Shown: positions 1 through 9,345, numbered from the stretch's first letter. The stretch: DNA of 64,000 nt from an uncultured Prevotellaceae bacterium (GCA_947166345.1 CAMVDU010000008.1:1-64000); one strand, 5' to 3'. Numbers and translations: made by a program. The notes: generated from the letters alone by a model not told the origin.

Positions 1-398
1 ACTGCCAGATGTGCTTCCAGCGCATTATGGCTCGCGCTCTGCCTGTTGAGGTTACTAACGGTACCCTCGAGGGTGACATCCAGCCAGGTCTGGCTACAGT
101 TTATCGTCTGCAGTCTACTGCCGACACCAAGCTCCGCGCTTACATCGCTCAGGGCGAGGTTATTCCTGTAGCTACACGCTCATTCGGTTCTATCGGTATC
201 TTCGGTATCAAGAACATGAGCCGCTTCTATCGTCACGTCCTCATCGAGAAGCACTACCCACACCACTGCGCCGTTATGTTCGGCCATCAGGGTAAGTATC
301 TCTGGGAGGTTCTCAAGTACATGGGCATCCCCGTGGACGAGATCGACTACAACTTCCCGAAGGGTAACTTCTATCCCACAGAGAATCCTTTCGCATAA
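1..398 (+). CDS. L-fucose isomerase-like protein, C-terminal fragment
   Basis: This is the 3' end of a gene that begins before the window; the frame is open from position 3 to the TAA at 396-398, about 131 residues. The segment PVATRSFGSIGIFGIKNMSR and the ending TENPFA resemble the C-terminal domain of the L-fucose/L-arabinose isomerase family, which interconverts aldoses and ketoses in the cytoplasm. A clear terminator follows, so this is the last gene of its transcription unit. Family membership is recalled from memory; the sugar substrate cannot be decided from the fragment. Confidence 0.72.
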   Translation, partial: CQMCFQRIMARALPVEVTNGTLEGDIQPGLATVYRLQSTADTKLRAYIAQGEVIPVATRSFGSIGIFGIKNMSRFYRHVLIEKHYPHHCAVMFGHQGKYLWEVLKYMGIPVDEIDYNFPKGNFYPTENPFA

Positions 399-420
399 GT
401 CGATAGATTATCTCATTAAT

Positions 421-456
421 AAAGCCGCAACCCTTTTCCGAGTTGCGGCTTTTTCT
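421..456 (+). terminator. Rho-independent terminator after the isomerase gene
   Basis: Stem AAAGCCGCAAC (421-431) pairs with GTTGCGGCTTT (442-452) around a ten-base loop, followed by a T-rich tail. It lies 23 bp after the stop codon. Confidence 0.9.
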
Positions 457-506
457 TACACTAATATTTGCTGCTCTTATGCGTTTCGCATTTGGAATAA
501 GAAGCA

Positions 507-1763
<1,257 letters not shown>

Positions 1764-1873
1764 TTAGTTAGGGGTTTTCTCTCAGCTGTTTAGACGTCAT
1801 TGGCTACAAAAAGTCAAATGTTCTTACGATTTGTTAGGGAAGATTAACATTCTGAACGGCATCATTCTTTACC

Positions 1874-3385
1874 TCAGAAAGGAAAACCTTGAGGCTGAGA
1901 AGCAATCTCGGGCTCGCCATAGGCCGAAGCCTCAGCATCCTTTTCGTTCAGCTTGAACACCATAAACTTGGGATTCTGGGCTGTGCAGGGCTTCCAGGCA
2001 CCACCCTTGGGACCGTTAGGATCGCTGTATTTGGCGAAGTTGGTCCAGGCGGTGAGCATCTTTTCTGAGAGATCCCAGTCGCCCTTGGTCCAGGGACGCC
2101 AGCAATGCTTTAGGCTCTTGAACACAAACCAGAGGTCGCTGCTGTGGAAAGCACCCTTCAGGCGCTGCGTCACCTCGGGATGAGAGCCATCATCGGGCAA
2201 CGGACGGGCAAACTCATAGGCCCAGGCCTTGCCGCCCTTCTCGGCACGCACCTTACAGAACTCAGCAATATTGGGAGCCATATTACCCATATCGTTCAGC
2301 GTGAAACCAATCATATAAGGCACATCGGCCAGCGTACCCTCACGGGTGGCATCGTCGAAGCTCTTCTCGCTGACATAACCGTCAATCATCGGCATGAATG
2401 GCAGACCTCTGAACATCGCTGCAAAACCATTAGCGGGCTGTCCGTCGGTATTGATCTGATGATAGAGTGTGTTGAGGGCAAAGATGGTCTCTGTAGATGC
2501 TGCGCGCATCTTCTGCAGGTCGGTCAGTCCGGCCCAGTCGAACACCTTCTTGGCTTTGGCCAAAGCATCCTCCATGGAACCGCCACTATAGCGGCCACCC
2601 ATCATGCCACCACCGTTGGGATTGGGAATACTCAGTCCCTGAGCACTCATAATCACAGCTTTGTGGAACAGACCACGAGCCAGCGGACTCTCGCACAATG
2701 TGCGAACGCTGCCACCGCCAGCACTCTGTCCGAAGATAGTCACGTTGTTGGGGTCGCCACCAAACTGCTCAATGTTCTTCTTGATCCATTTCAGGGCTTC
2801 AATCTGGTCGAGGATACCATAGTTGCCAGAAACCTTGTTGGGACTCTCTTCTGCCAGCAAGGGATGAACAAGGAAGCCGAAGACGCCCAGACGGTAGTTG
2901 ATGGTGACAAGCACCACATCCTTGGCGCCCCACTCCTGACCGTCGAACTCGGGTTCAGAACCAAAGCCCTCGCGATAGCCGCCACCATGAATCCACAGGG
3001 CTACGGGCAGTTTCTTGTTGACCTGACCAGGGGCCTTCGTCCACACGTTCAGGTACAGGCAATCCTCACTGAAGGCGGCCTCCTTGCCATAGCCCCACTC
3101 AGTATAGTAACCACCAGTATATTGGATGGCCTGATAGCTGGGACGTCCAAAGGTGTCGCACACCTTCACACCCTTCCAGGGCACTACGGGCTGTGGCGCC
3201 TTCCAACGGTTCTCCTTGATGGGAGGAGCGGCATAGGGAATGCCACGATACACAAACACATCAGGATGGTCATCGGCCAGCACACCTTGCACCTGACCAC
3301 CTTCAATCGTTAACACGGGGTTGTTGTCCGCAGCCTGTGCAGACGCTGCCACCATCAGCAGAAGAGGCAATAACAGTTTTTTCAT
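1874..3385 (-). CDS. Secreted carboxylesterase type B (PnbA/CE10 family)
   Basis: 503 residues with a cleavable signal peptide (MKKLLLPLLLMVAASAQA). Carboxylesterase type B hallmarks: YRGIPYA near residue 46, EDCLYLNVW near 107-115, oxyanion-hole HGGG at 133-136, nucleophile Ser221 in GQSAGG, and a catalytic-histidine segment GAFHSSDLWFVF late in the chain. Length fits the family (about 500). It hydrolyses carboxylic esters outside the cytoplasm; the substrate is not deducible. It is the upstream member of a two-esterase minus-strand cluster, and a TATTTTTG promoter box lies at 3441-3448. Confidence 0.88.
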   Translation of the reverse strand: MKKLLLPLLLMVAASAQAADNNPVLTIEGGQVQGVLADDHPDVFVYRGIPYAAPPIKENRWKAPQPVVPWKGVKVCDTFGRPSYQAIQYTGGYYTEWGYGKEAAFSEDCLYLNVWTKAPGQVNKKLPVALWIHGGGYREGFGSEPEFDGQEWGAKDVVLVTINYRLGVFGFLVHPLLAEESPNKVSGNYGILDQIEALKWIKKNIEQFGGDPNNVTIFGQSAGGGSVRTLCESPLARGLFHKAVIMSAQGLSIPNPNGGGMMGGRYSGGSMEDALAKAKKVFDWAGLTDLQKMRAASTETIFALNTLYHQINTDGQPANGFAAMFRGLPFMPMIDGYVSEKSFDDATREGTLADVPYMIGFTLNDMGNMAPNIAEFCKVRAEKGGKAWAYEFARPLPDDGSHPEVTQRLKGAFHSSDLWFVFKSLKHCWRPWTKGDWDLSEKMLTAWTNFAKYSDPNGPKGGAWKPCTAQNPKFMVFKLNEKDAEASAYGEPEIASQPQGFPF

Positions 3386-3440
3386 AATTAGTAATATTTT
3401 TCTCTAATAGTTTTATTGTGGGATTAGTCGCATCACCGGG

Positions 3441-3475
3441 CAAAAATACAAATTTATCTCGAATAAAAACACAAA
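3441..3475 (-). promoter_or_regulatory. Bacteroidota-type promoter of the carboxylesterase
   Basis: On the minus strand the -7 box TATTTTTG (3448-3441) is preceded by a TTTG (3475-3472) 23 bp upstream, slightly longer than the usual 19-21 bp. It lies 55 bp before the start codon. Confidence 0.5.
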
Positions 3476-3576
3476 GACACCCACAAAATAGTTGCTATGC
3501 AACCTAAAGAAAAAAATAAAACATAAATGAAAAAAAGTAAGGAGATTCATGACATAACAAATGACCTCCGCTCAAA

Positions 3577-3610
3577 CAGAAAAACTCGCGCAAGAATCCT
3601 TACGCGAGTT
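3577..3610 (-). terminator. Terminator of the BRCT-gene pair
   Basis: Perfect 8-bp stem AACTCGCG (3583-3590) / CGCGAGTT (3603-3610). Read on the minus strand, the stem runs straight into a T tract. It lies about 20 bp beyond the stop of the upstream minus-strand gene. Confidence 0.8.
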
Positions 3611-3631
3611 AATGGTGTCAGTCACCTGTCC

Positions 3632-4429
3632 CTAGTGTACTTTTCCATATTGCTCCAACAACTTCATTGTACTCTCATCAGGATATTTTTCCATTCTCTT
3701 CTTCACCCAATTGATAAAGTCTGGCTCGCTTGTAAACTGAATGTTGAAGAACTTGGCAGAACTATCGTTATAGTGCTTCTCTATATCAGTGATTATTTCG
3801 TCCTTAATACCTTGCTCCAATTGCCGTAGGGTCTCTTCGCTCAACATTATGACATTCGTATCATCAAAATATTCTTTATTTGCGAAGCCTCCGAAGTTGC
3901 CTATTAATTGCTGGATGATACCCATATTCGTATTAGGTTTGTTTGGGACATATATCTCCATTCCAGAAATTGGATTGTCCTCTCCATAGACAAGAGGGGA
4001 AGAACATCGAATACCAGTATCATCGTCGTCGTTATCATCTTTCGCATATACAGGAGGAGTCCAGTTATAATATGACATATCGATGCTTATTTGCTTTTTT
4101 ACTACAGGCGGCGTTTCAAATCCTGCATAATGACCATTGAATATGTCATGCAACTCTGCTTCCTTGATCTTCAGAGGTTTCCAGCCGTCGTGCTCATAGC
4201 AAAGCAAGCGATTCAACGTTTCCTGTTTTACATCGCAACCAATAACAAGTATTTGGGTGTCACGAGTCAATCCGTCTTTACTGCTATCTTTTGCTCCATA
4301 TGCCTTCACTTTCCTTATAAGTTCAGCACGGGAAGATTTCTTAAACGTACCAATGAAACCAACTCGACGATCGGTGAGTGGGTTTTGTTGATTGATGGCA
4401 AAGTCGCCAAATAAATCCTGTTGTATCAT
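3632..4429 (-). CDS. Tandem BRCT-domain protein, downstream partner of exonuclease-BRCT
   Basis: About 265 residues from the ATG at 4427-4429. The frame is open to 4513, but that would overlap the upstream gene by 71 bp and add an unlikely N-terminus. A first BRCT-like domain (about residues 18-95) starts with DRRVGFIGTF and continues to TRDTQILVIG; a second, weaker one lies at about 155-205 (GMEIYVP to VIMLSEE). Residues 3-6 plus context read QQDLF, matching the beta-clamp-binding pattern QxxLF. The start follows the exonuclease-BRCT stop by 13 bp, so the two are co-transcribed. The region is visibly AT-richer than its neighbours, suggesting transfer. A DNA-repair or replication-associated adaptor role is an inference. 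Confidence 0.72.
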   Translation of the reverse strand: MIQQDLFGDFAINQQNPLTDRRVGFIGTFKKSSRAELIRKVKAYGAKDSSKDGLTRDTQILVIGCDVKQETLNRLLCYEHDGWKPLKIKEAELHDIFNGHYAGFETPPVVKKQISIDMSYYNWTPPVYAKDDNDDDDTGIRCSSPLVYGEDNPISGMEIYVPNKPNTNMGIIQQLIGNFGGFANKEYFDDTNVIMLSEETLRQLEQGIKDEIITDIEKHYNDSSAKFFNIQFTSEPDFINWVKKRMEKYPDESTMKLLEQYGKVH

Positions 4430-4442
4430 AATCACATTATTA

Positions 4443-6056
4443 TCAAAGATTAGGTAAATGAAGAATTTTAAGATGAAGTACTTTATCCGCTTTATATTCT
4501 TTGAATTCGACACCGAATTCTGTTAGTACGCATGCCTTTGCTTTGAAATTCAAACCATATTCTGTGAATACTTTCTGCATTCGTTCATAGGCAAGCTCTT
4601 TTGTTAAATCCTCACCTTCATCGAAGCAAGCCAGAATTGCCTTCTTAAATTTACATTCACATGCCTCGTCCAATTCCCGCAGATTAACAAGAACAGTATC
4701 CTTTGTCGTAGCCACCTTTTGCTGTTGCTTGTAGTAAAGGCTCAAAAGACGATAATCCTCACTTTGCAATTCACGTTCGGTAAACTCTACTTTCTCTCCT
4801 TCCACATATTGTTTGAACTTCTTCACCAAATTGGGCCATGTAGTTTTTCTATCTTTATGAAGGTCTGCTTTAGACTTAGATGTTACAGGTATCTCTGTAT
4901 GGTACTTTTCATACTCCCTACCTGCAAGAATCAAATCCAGATCCTCTTGATATATCTTGCGAACATCTTTTCCTGCAGTAATTAGTTCATCAAACTTCCT
5001 CAGTTTTGAAGGGCCAGGCTCTTCTCCAATAAGAAGATAGTTTGTCTTACTACTTACTCCCGTATCTATGTCGGCTCCCATTGTTTTTAGTCGGTCAGCT
5101 AATTCCTGTCTATCGATATTGAATATGCCTGTTATAACTACCTTCCTGTCATAAAAAGGATTGTTAGGGTCTGCACATGTCAAATCTTTCTTAAGCACAT
5201 CACCACAAAGATTTTTATGGCCTCTTGCTGCATAAGATTGGTAGATGTTGCTGCCAAATGATGTATCTTTGGTCCAATAATCTGGCGCTTTTTCTCGTGT
5301 AGAAGCATCAAACTCCAATTCGCCTGAGAGATATTTTGGTAAGATGAGAAAGAGATTACCACACATTTCCGCATCATCACAAGCGTGGTGGTGACGAAGT
5401 TCCTTTACCCCAAATCGTCTGCAAACAATATTAAGTGAGTATGAACCAGCCCCGCTGATAGTCATTCCAAGTTTTTTATCAATCGCCTTTGATAGTAGAT
5501 AAGTATCCATTATGTCTTCGTAAGGAATCGAAGTTTCTATATTATAATAGGCGCAACAATCATGAATGCATGCTCTTTCTACACACGCATTATGAGCGAC
5601 GAGTGGCAAGCCTTCAATAAAAGCTTCCATTTCAGGGAGAATTTCAGCGAATGTCTTCTCGTCTTTAAGTTTATCCTCAGTAAAACCATGAATCCAAGTC
5701 AAAGCCGACCCTCTTTTACCTTCATAATCAAATGGCGGACGAATAAGCGTGTAGTATTGGTCAACTTTCTCTCCATTCTTATATTTGACCATACCAACAG
5801 AGCAAGCGGTAACTCGTTGCGGGAAGAGATTCTCGAAGTCGAAACTAACAAAAGAAGTTGGAAAAACAAATTCGTCTAAATCATATATCCTATTTTTCCT
5901 CAATTCATTTTGACTATAGTCGTAATCTTCGTAATCGGAACAACTATCGTATTCTTCAAAATCCTCGAGACCATATATTTCTTCCCACGCCTCTCTTTCT
6001 TCTTCAAAAGGCGAGCTGTAAATGGAAAAGTTCTTTCTATCTTCTTTGTTATTCAT
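4443..6056 (-). CDS. DEDDh 3'-5' exonuclease fused to a BRCT domain
   Basis: About 537 residues from the ATG at 6056; a TTG four codons earlier (6068) is possible but weaker. The N-terminus is acidic (about 20-60). A DnaQ-type exonuclease fold follows: motif I D73-F-E75 in VSFDFENL, motif II in LVAHNACVER, and motif III HHHACDDAEMCG. A BRCT domain (about 285-360) starts with DRKVVITGIF and includes TNYLLIGEEPG. The C-terminal 150 residues are Lys/Glu-rich and not recognised. The protein should degrade DNA 3'-5'; the BRCT domain probably mediates protein or DNA-end contacts. It forms an operon with the BRCT-only gene downstream and has its own promoter at 6111-6140. Confidence 0.82.
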   Translation of the reverse strand: MNNKEDRKNFSIYSSPFEEEREAWEEIYGLEDFEEYDSCSDYEDYDYSQNELRKNRIYDLDEFVFPTSFVSFDFENLFPQRVTACSVGMVKYKNGEKVDQYYTLIRPPFDYEGKRGSALTWIHGFTEDKLKDEKTFAEILPEMEAFIEGLPLVAHNACVERACIHDCCAYYNIETSIPYEDIMDTYLLSKAIDKKLGMTISGAGSYSLNIVCRRFGVKELRHHHACDDAEMCGNLFLILPKYLSGELEFDASTREKAPDYWTKDTSFGSNIYQSYAARGHKNLCGDVLKKDLTCADPNNPFYDRKVVITGIFNIDRQELADRLKTMGADIDTGVSSKTNYLLIGEEPGPSKLRKFDELITAGKDVRKIYQEDLDLILAGREYEKYHTEIPVTSKSKADLHKDRKTTWPNLVKKFKQYVEGEKVEFTERELQSEDYRLLSLYYKQQQKVATTKDTVLVNLRELDEACECKFKKAILACFDEGEDLTKELAYERMQKVFTEYGLNFKAKACVLTEFGVEFKEYKADKVLHLKILHLPNL

Positions 6057-6110
6057 CAATTGCACCAAAGGCTAACCCTGTCTCGTTTACAGTTTATTAG
6101 TAATATGATG

Positions 6111-6140
6111 CAAAGATAGCATATTTTTCGCAAACACAAA
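6111..6140 (-). promoter_or_regulatory. Promoter of the exonuclease-BRCT operon
   Basis: Minus-strand -7 box TATCTTTG (6118-6111) with TTTG (6140-6137) 18 bp upstream; about 55 bp before the start codon. Confidence 0.7.
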
Positions 6141-6238
6141 TACTTTTGCCTCAATTTTTTTCAAAAACTTGGATGTGACGGAAGGGCAGATACATCGTCG
6201 CCCTTTGTTTTTTTGCACTTATCGCGAAAAAAACTCAA

Positions 6239-6501
6239 CCCTCACATAATCCTCGGAATCGCTTTTGTACAAAGGGGGTTTGGCATGTGAGGGTTCCATT
6301 CCTACCCTCACATTACCCTCACATCACCCTCACATAAAAGGAAAGCGGATTAGAGACAGAATAGATAGAAATTGAAGGGAAAGTGGAGGAAGAGTGAAGA
6401 GGGATTAGGGAGGGTGATGTGAGGGTAATGTGAGGGTAAAAAACAACCCTCCCGTGCTGAATAGCCTTTGTAGAAAGGGGTTTTCAGCAATTATGTGAGG
6501 G
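6239..6501. repeat. Nested GTGAGGG/CCCTCAC inverted repeats
   Basis: A perfect 29-bp inverted repeat lies at 6303-6331 and 6410-6438, separated by 78 bp and built from iterations of TGTGAGGGTAA or its complement. On each side sits a smaller hairpin module: CCCTCACA (6239-6246) with TGTGAGGG (6286-6293), and TGCTGAA (6455-6461) with TTCAGCA (6483-6489). The two outer modules share a related interior, CTTTTGTACAAAGGGGG versus CCTTTGTAGAAAGGGG. Confidence 0.85.
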
Positions 6502-6633
6502 ATGAGGGAAAAACTAACAATACATTAAAAATCTGAGAAGGACTGTTTTTTATGAAAGTTTTCTTCATTTTTGCCGAGACCTAACATTGAAAAAGGAAAA
6601 AGTCCCTGTTTATGGGGCTTTCCAGCGATTATA

Positions 6634-6736
6634 GGGGCCAAAGACCTAACGTATCACCTAACATAGACCTAACATAGAGGTAACGTTAGGTCTATGTTAG
6701 GTCTATGTTAACTCTTATGTTAGGTGTTGAGGCCCC
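6634..6736. repeat. Long imperfect hairpin of TCTATGTTAGG repeats
   Basis: Outer ends GGGGCC (6634-6639) and GGCCCC (6731-6736) can pair. Inside, a perfect 20-bp inverted repeat (6659-6678 with 6691-6710) is made of two copies of TCTATGTTAGG, with further copies of GTTAGGT outside it. Nothing marks it as coding. Confidence 0.82.
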
Positions 6737-6830
6737 ATTTTGAGTGTTAATATCTTAAATATCAATAAGATAGCAAAAATCTATGTTAAGTCTTGGACAA
6801 AAACAAAAAAGTGTGTTATTTCCTTGAAGA

Positions 6831-7006
6831 GAATGACGCAGTTGCTGGAAGTGAATGACGCACTTTTTCGGAGTGAAAGAGGTGCCCTCGAGCAAGGAGC
6901 GTCTCCTTGCATAGCGCCGAGCGTCTCCTTGGTGAACAAGGGGTAAGACGGTGGTGACCACCGAGACGCTCCTTGCCTACCAAGGAGACGCTCGTTGCTC
7001 GAGGGG
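6831..7006. repeat. 22-bp-period array, eight units
   Basis: Units start at 6831, 6853, 6875, 6897, 6919, 6941, 6963 and 6985, all exactly 22 bp apart. Units 1-2 begin GAATGACGCA, units 4-5 begin GAGCGTCTCC, units 7-8 begin GAGACGCTC (the reverse-complement form), and units 3 and 6 are diverged but keep the register. The outer part forms a large palindrome around CCTTG/CAAGG. Confidence 0.9.
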
Positions 7007-7033
7007 TGCTGTATAATATCGCAATCTTAAAAG

Positions 7034-7125
7034 TGCGGATAAAATCCGCAAGAAAGGGACGGGACAGAGAGGAAATGGACAGGACAGAAAGGAAAGGGAC
7101 GGGACAGAGAGGAAAGGGACGGGAA
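7034..7125 (+). repeat. REP-like hairpin followed by 20-bp tandem repeat
   Basis: TGCGGAT (7034-7040) pairs with ATCCGCA (7044-7050). It is followed by three full copies and one partial copy of a 20-bp unit, GAAAGGGACGGGACAGAGAG, starting at 7052, 7072, 7092 and 7112. The same hairpin-plus-tail arrangement recurs at 7191 and 8381. Confidence 0.85.
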
Positions 7126-7190
7126 CTCAATAATAATTTGCATTATTTGCAGAGGTTTGCAAAATAATGATTACCTTTGTGGACAGGTTC

Positions 7191-7232
7191 TGCGGATGCG
7201 GATACAATCCACGAGAATGGAACGGGACAATA
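7191..7232 (+). repeat. REP-like hairpin, second copy
   Basis: TGCGGA is duplicated (7191-7202). The second copy with ATACAATCCAC forms an imperfect hairpin, followed by the conserved tail GAATGGAACGGGACAATAG. It lies 120 bp before the transposase-like start and has the same orientation as the copies at 7034 and 8381. Confidence 0.75.
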
Positions 7233-7349
7233 GTGGAAGAAACGGGGCAGTAAGAAAGGAACAGAATAACGGAAAAAGGACGGGACAATAGTGAAAAAGT
7301 GGGACAAAACTGTGATGTTCCGTCGCTTGACTGCAAATTATATTTGCCA

Positions 7350-8372
7350 ATGACAAACGAGAATGTAAATACTCCTAAAAACGAGACCTTCACGTGGTTG
7401 GAGCCAGGCGCATGGCGCAAACCATGCATCGTACATGTAACGATGGTGGCCAATTCACGGCAAACGCTGTTTGGCAAGCTTACGCATAACGGTTCTGAGG
7501 CTGTCATCGAAAAGACCGCGATTGGTTGGGCTCTCATCAATCAGCAGCGCAGGTTGTTGGAGTTGTGTCCTGAGATAAAGATCCTAGCTGATAAAGTGAT
7601 GCCTGACCATCATCATATGGTGCTTCAGGTAAAGCGAACAATGCCCCGTAGTATCAGGCAGGTGGTGCGTGGCTATATGCAGGGATGCAAAGGGGAAGCT
7701 CGCAAACTGGGGGGTGTTGAAAATATATATGACGCGCCACCATTCTATCGTGTGCTAACGCACAAAGGGCAGTTGCATGCCATGATAGAATATGTGAAGG
7801 CCAACGCAGAACGTGCTTGGCAGCGCAGGCAGAATCCAGATCTTTTCAGGATGCATCGTCAGACGGAGGTATGTGGGTTGCAGTTCACATCTTTGGGTAA
7901 CCACTTCTTGTTGGATTGGCCTGAACGACAGTTGATGGAAATGAGCCGCGAAGCCAGCGATGGGCAAATAGAGGAACGGCTGCAACAGGTGTTGGCGGCA
8001 GCGCATAATGGGGCGGTGACCTATACGGCGGCAATCAGCAAAGGTGAGCAGAAAATTGCCAGAATGGTGCGCGAACAGGGATACCCGTTGGTGGTGTTGC
8101 TGAACGACGGTTTTCCAAAGGAGGGGTCGCCTCATGAGCGTTTCTACAAACCTGGTGGGGTTTATTTCGAGGCTTGTTCGAAAGGTCAGCTGTTGCTGAT
8201 GGAGCCTGAGGGAAGTGCTTTTGTGAATCCGGTTGTGATGAAGGCAACGGAGGAGGCTTTGCGACGGAAGGCTAAAGCAAAGCACTTTAGTTACCGCCCC
8301 ATCTCCGTGGAATCACAGCGATACCGATTCGTAGCCTTGAACGAGATTGGACGGCTGCTGGTTGAGAGGTGA
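7350..8372 (+). CDS. RAYT-like Y1 (HUH) transposase with extra C-terminal domain
   Basis: About 340 residues from the ATG at 7350; an in-frame GTG at 7299 is a less likely start. The N-terminal part matches the IS200/REP-associated tyrosine transposase family: the HUH segment MPDHHHMVLQV (His87, His89) and a candidate nucleophile Tyr148 in IEYVKANAERA. Such enzymes nick single-stranded hairpin DNA through a phosphotyrosine link. The C-terminal about 110 residues (NGAVTYTAAISKGEQKI to KGQLLLMEPEG) look like a Rossmann-type domain, loosely like DprA/LOG, and are shared with the second such gene at 23005. No terminal repeats of an IS are visible; instead REP-like hairpins flank it on both sides. 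It is probably domesticated. Confidence 0.8.
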   Translation: MTNENVNTPKNETFTWLEPGAWRKPCIVHVTMVANSRQTLFGKLTHNGSEAVIEKTAIGWALINQQRRLLELCPEIKILADKVMPDHHHMVLQVKRTMPRSIRQVVRGYMQGCKGEARKLGGVENIYDAPPFYRVLTHKGQLHAMIEYVKANAERAWQRRQNPDLFRMHRQTEVCGLQFTSLGNHFLLDWPERQLMEMSREASDGQIEERLQQVLAAAHNGAVTYTAAISKGEQKIARMVREQGYPLVVLLNDGFPKEGSPHERFYKPGGVYFEACSKGQLLLMEPEGSAFVNPVVMKATEEALRRKAKAKHFSYRPISVESQRYRFVALNEIGRLLVER

Positions 8373-8380
8373 GTGGTTCT

Positions 8381-8417
8381 GCGGATGGAATCCGCGGGAA
8401 AGGAACAGGACAAGGGG
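8381..8417 (+). repeat. REP-like hairpin, third copy, downstream of RAYT-like gene
   Basis: GCGGAT (8381-8386) pairs with ATCCGC (8390-8395), followed by GGGAAAGGAACAGGACAAG. It starts 8 bp after the RAYT-like stop codon and has the same orientation as the two upstream copies. Confidence 0.82.
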
Positions 8418-8423
8418 TTATTG

Positions 8424-8453
8424 AAAAACAGCGCACCCGTAATGGATGCGCTG
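8424..8453 (-). terminator. Terminator of the sdh operon
   Basis: Stem CAGCGCA (8429-8435) / TGCGCTG (8447-8453), followed on the minus strand by TTTTT. It sits 27 bp past the sdhB stop and may also stop plus-strand readthrough. Confidence 0.82.
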
Positions 8454-8479
8454 CTCTTATTATAATAATGTACGTGCGA

Positions 8480-9238
8480 TTAATCTGCCAATTTAGCTTT
8501 AATCATCTCGCGGTTGAGGCGAGCGATGTTGGCGATGGTCTCGTTCTTCGGGCAGACAGCCTCGCAGGCGCGAGTATTGGTGCAGTTACCAAAGCCGAGC
8601 TCGTCCATCTTGGCAATCATGTTCTTCACACGGCGGGCAGCCTCTACACGGCCCTGTGGGAGCAGTGCCAGCTGGCTAACCTTAGATGATACGAACAGCA
8701 TAGCTGAACCGTTCTTACAAGCTGCTACACAAGCGCCACAGCCGATGCAAGATGCGCAGTCCATAGCCTCGTCGGCATCCTCCTTAGGAATCAGGATAGC
8801 GTTGGCATCCTGAGCCTGACCTGTGCGGATAGTGGTGTAACCGCCAGCCTGGATGATCTTATCGAAGGCATTGCGGTCGACCATACAGTCCTTGATCACG
8901 GGGAAGGCTGCTGAGCGCCAAGGCTCTACGGTAATCACGTCGCCATCGTTGAAGCGACGCATGTAGAGCTGACAGGTGGTAGCACCACGCTCAGTCTTGC
9001 CGTGAGGCGTACCGTTGATGTAGAGCGAGCACATACCGCAGATACCCTCGCGGCAGTCGTGGTCGAACACGAAGGGCTCCTTGCCTTCGTTGATGAGTTC
9101 CTCGTTCAGGATGTCGAGCATCTCGAGGAACGAGGTATCATCGGGAATATCGTGCATTTCGTGGGTGTCGAAATGTCCCTGGTCCTTGGGGCCGTTCTGG
9201 CGCCAGAACTTTATTGTGAATGAAATATTCTTAGCCAT
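8480..9238 (-). CDS. sdhB: Succinate dehydrogenase/fumarate reductase iron-sulfur subunit
   Basis: 252 residues. The N-terminal 2Fe-2S ferredoxin domain shows [18 protein letters not shown]; the C-terminal alpha-helical ferredoxin domain has [15 protein letters not shown] and [13 protein letters not shown] for the 4Fe-4S and 3Fe-4S clusters. It passes electrons between the flavoprotein and the membrane cytochrome b; in Prevotella the complex mainly reduces fumarate in anaerobic succinate production (family knowledge). It is the last gene of the operon, separated from sdhA by an inserted four-helix-bundle cassette and a leader made of GAGTTT-type repeats. Confidence 0.97.
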   Translation of the reverse strand: MAKNISFTIKFWRQNGPKDQGHFDTHEMHDIPDDTSFLEMLDILNEELINEGKEPFVFDHDCREGICGMCSLYINGTPHGKTERGATTCQLYMRRFNDGDVITVEPWRSAAFPVIKDCMVDRNAFDKIIQAGGYTTIRTGQAQDANAILIPKEDADEAMDCASCIGCGACVAACKNGSAMLFVSSKVSQLALLPQGRVEAARRVKNMIAKMDELGFGNCTNTRACEAVCPKNETIANIARLNREMIKAKLAD

Positions 9239-9345
9239 TTTTTTTGAGTTTTTGAGTTTATCAGTTTGTGAGTTTATGAGTTTTCGTTCGCTGAATCCAA
9301 TTTTGCTTAGAAACTTATGAACTTGTCAACTCAAGAACTTACTAA
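9239..9345. repeat. GAGTTT/AACTC simple-repeat tract before sdhB
   Basis: Iterations of TTTGAGTTT and GAGTTTATGAG (9239-9284) face inverted forms ACTTATGAACTTG and CTCAAGAACTT (9311-9342), so the sdhB leader RNA can fold back on itself. Related sequence lies beyond the far end of the inserted gene at 9737-9772. Confidence 0.7.

Larger units (their letters stand above)
6057..7349. other. 1.3-kb repeat-dense intergenic region
   Basis: No convincing gene lies here; the open frames are short and overlap repeats. In order it holds the exonuclease promoter, a GTGAGGG/CCCTCAC hairpin locus (6239-6501), a long TCTATGTTAGG hairpin (6634-6736), a 22-bp-period array (6831-7006), GCGGAT..ATCCGC hairpins with a 20-bp tandem repeat (7034-7125), and a further degenerate GGGACAATAG tract up to the transposase-like gene. 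Most of the region can fold into stem-loops. Confidence 0.85.

Noticed and set aside
6755..7167. Several open frames of 64-104 codons in the repeat region
   Set aside because: They run through palindromes and tandem repeats on both strands and have no start signals or recognisable composition.
7350..8372. Intact IS200/IS605 insertion sequence
   Set aside because: The protein is far longer than IS200 TnpA, no tnpB is present, and the flanking hairpins are repeated in the REP manner rather than being one left and one right end.
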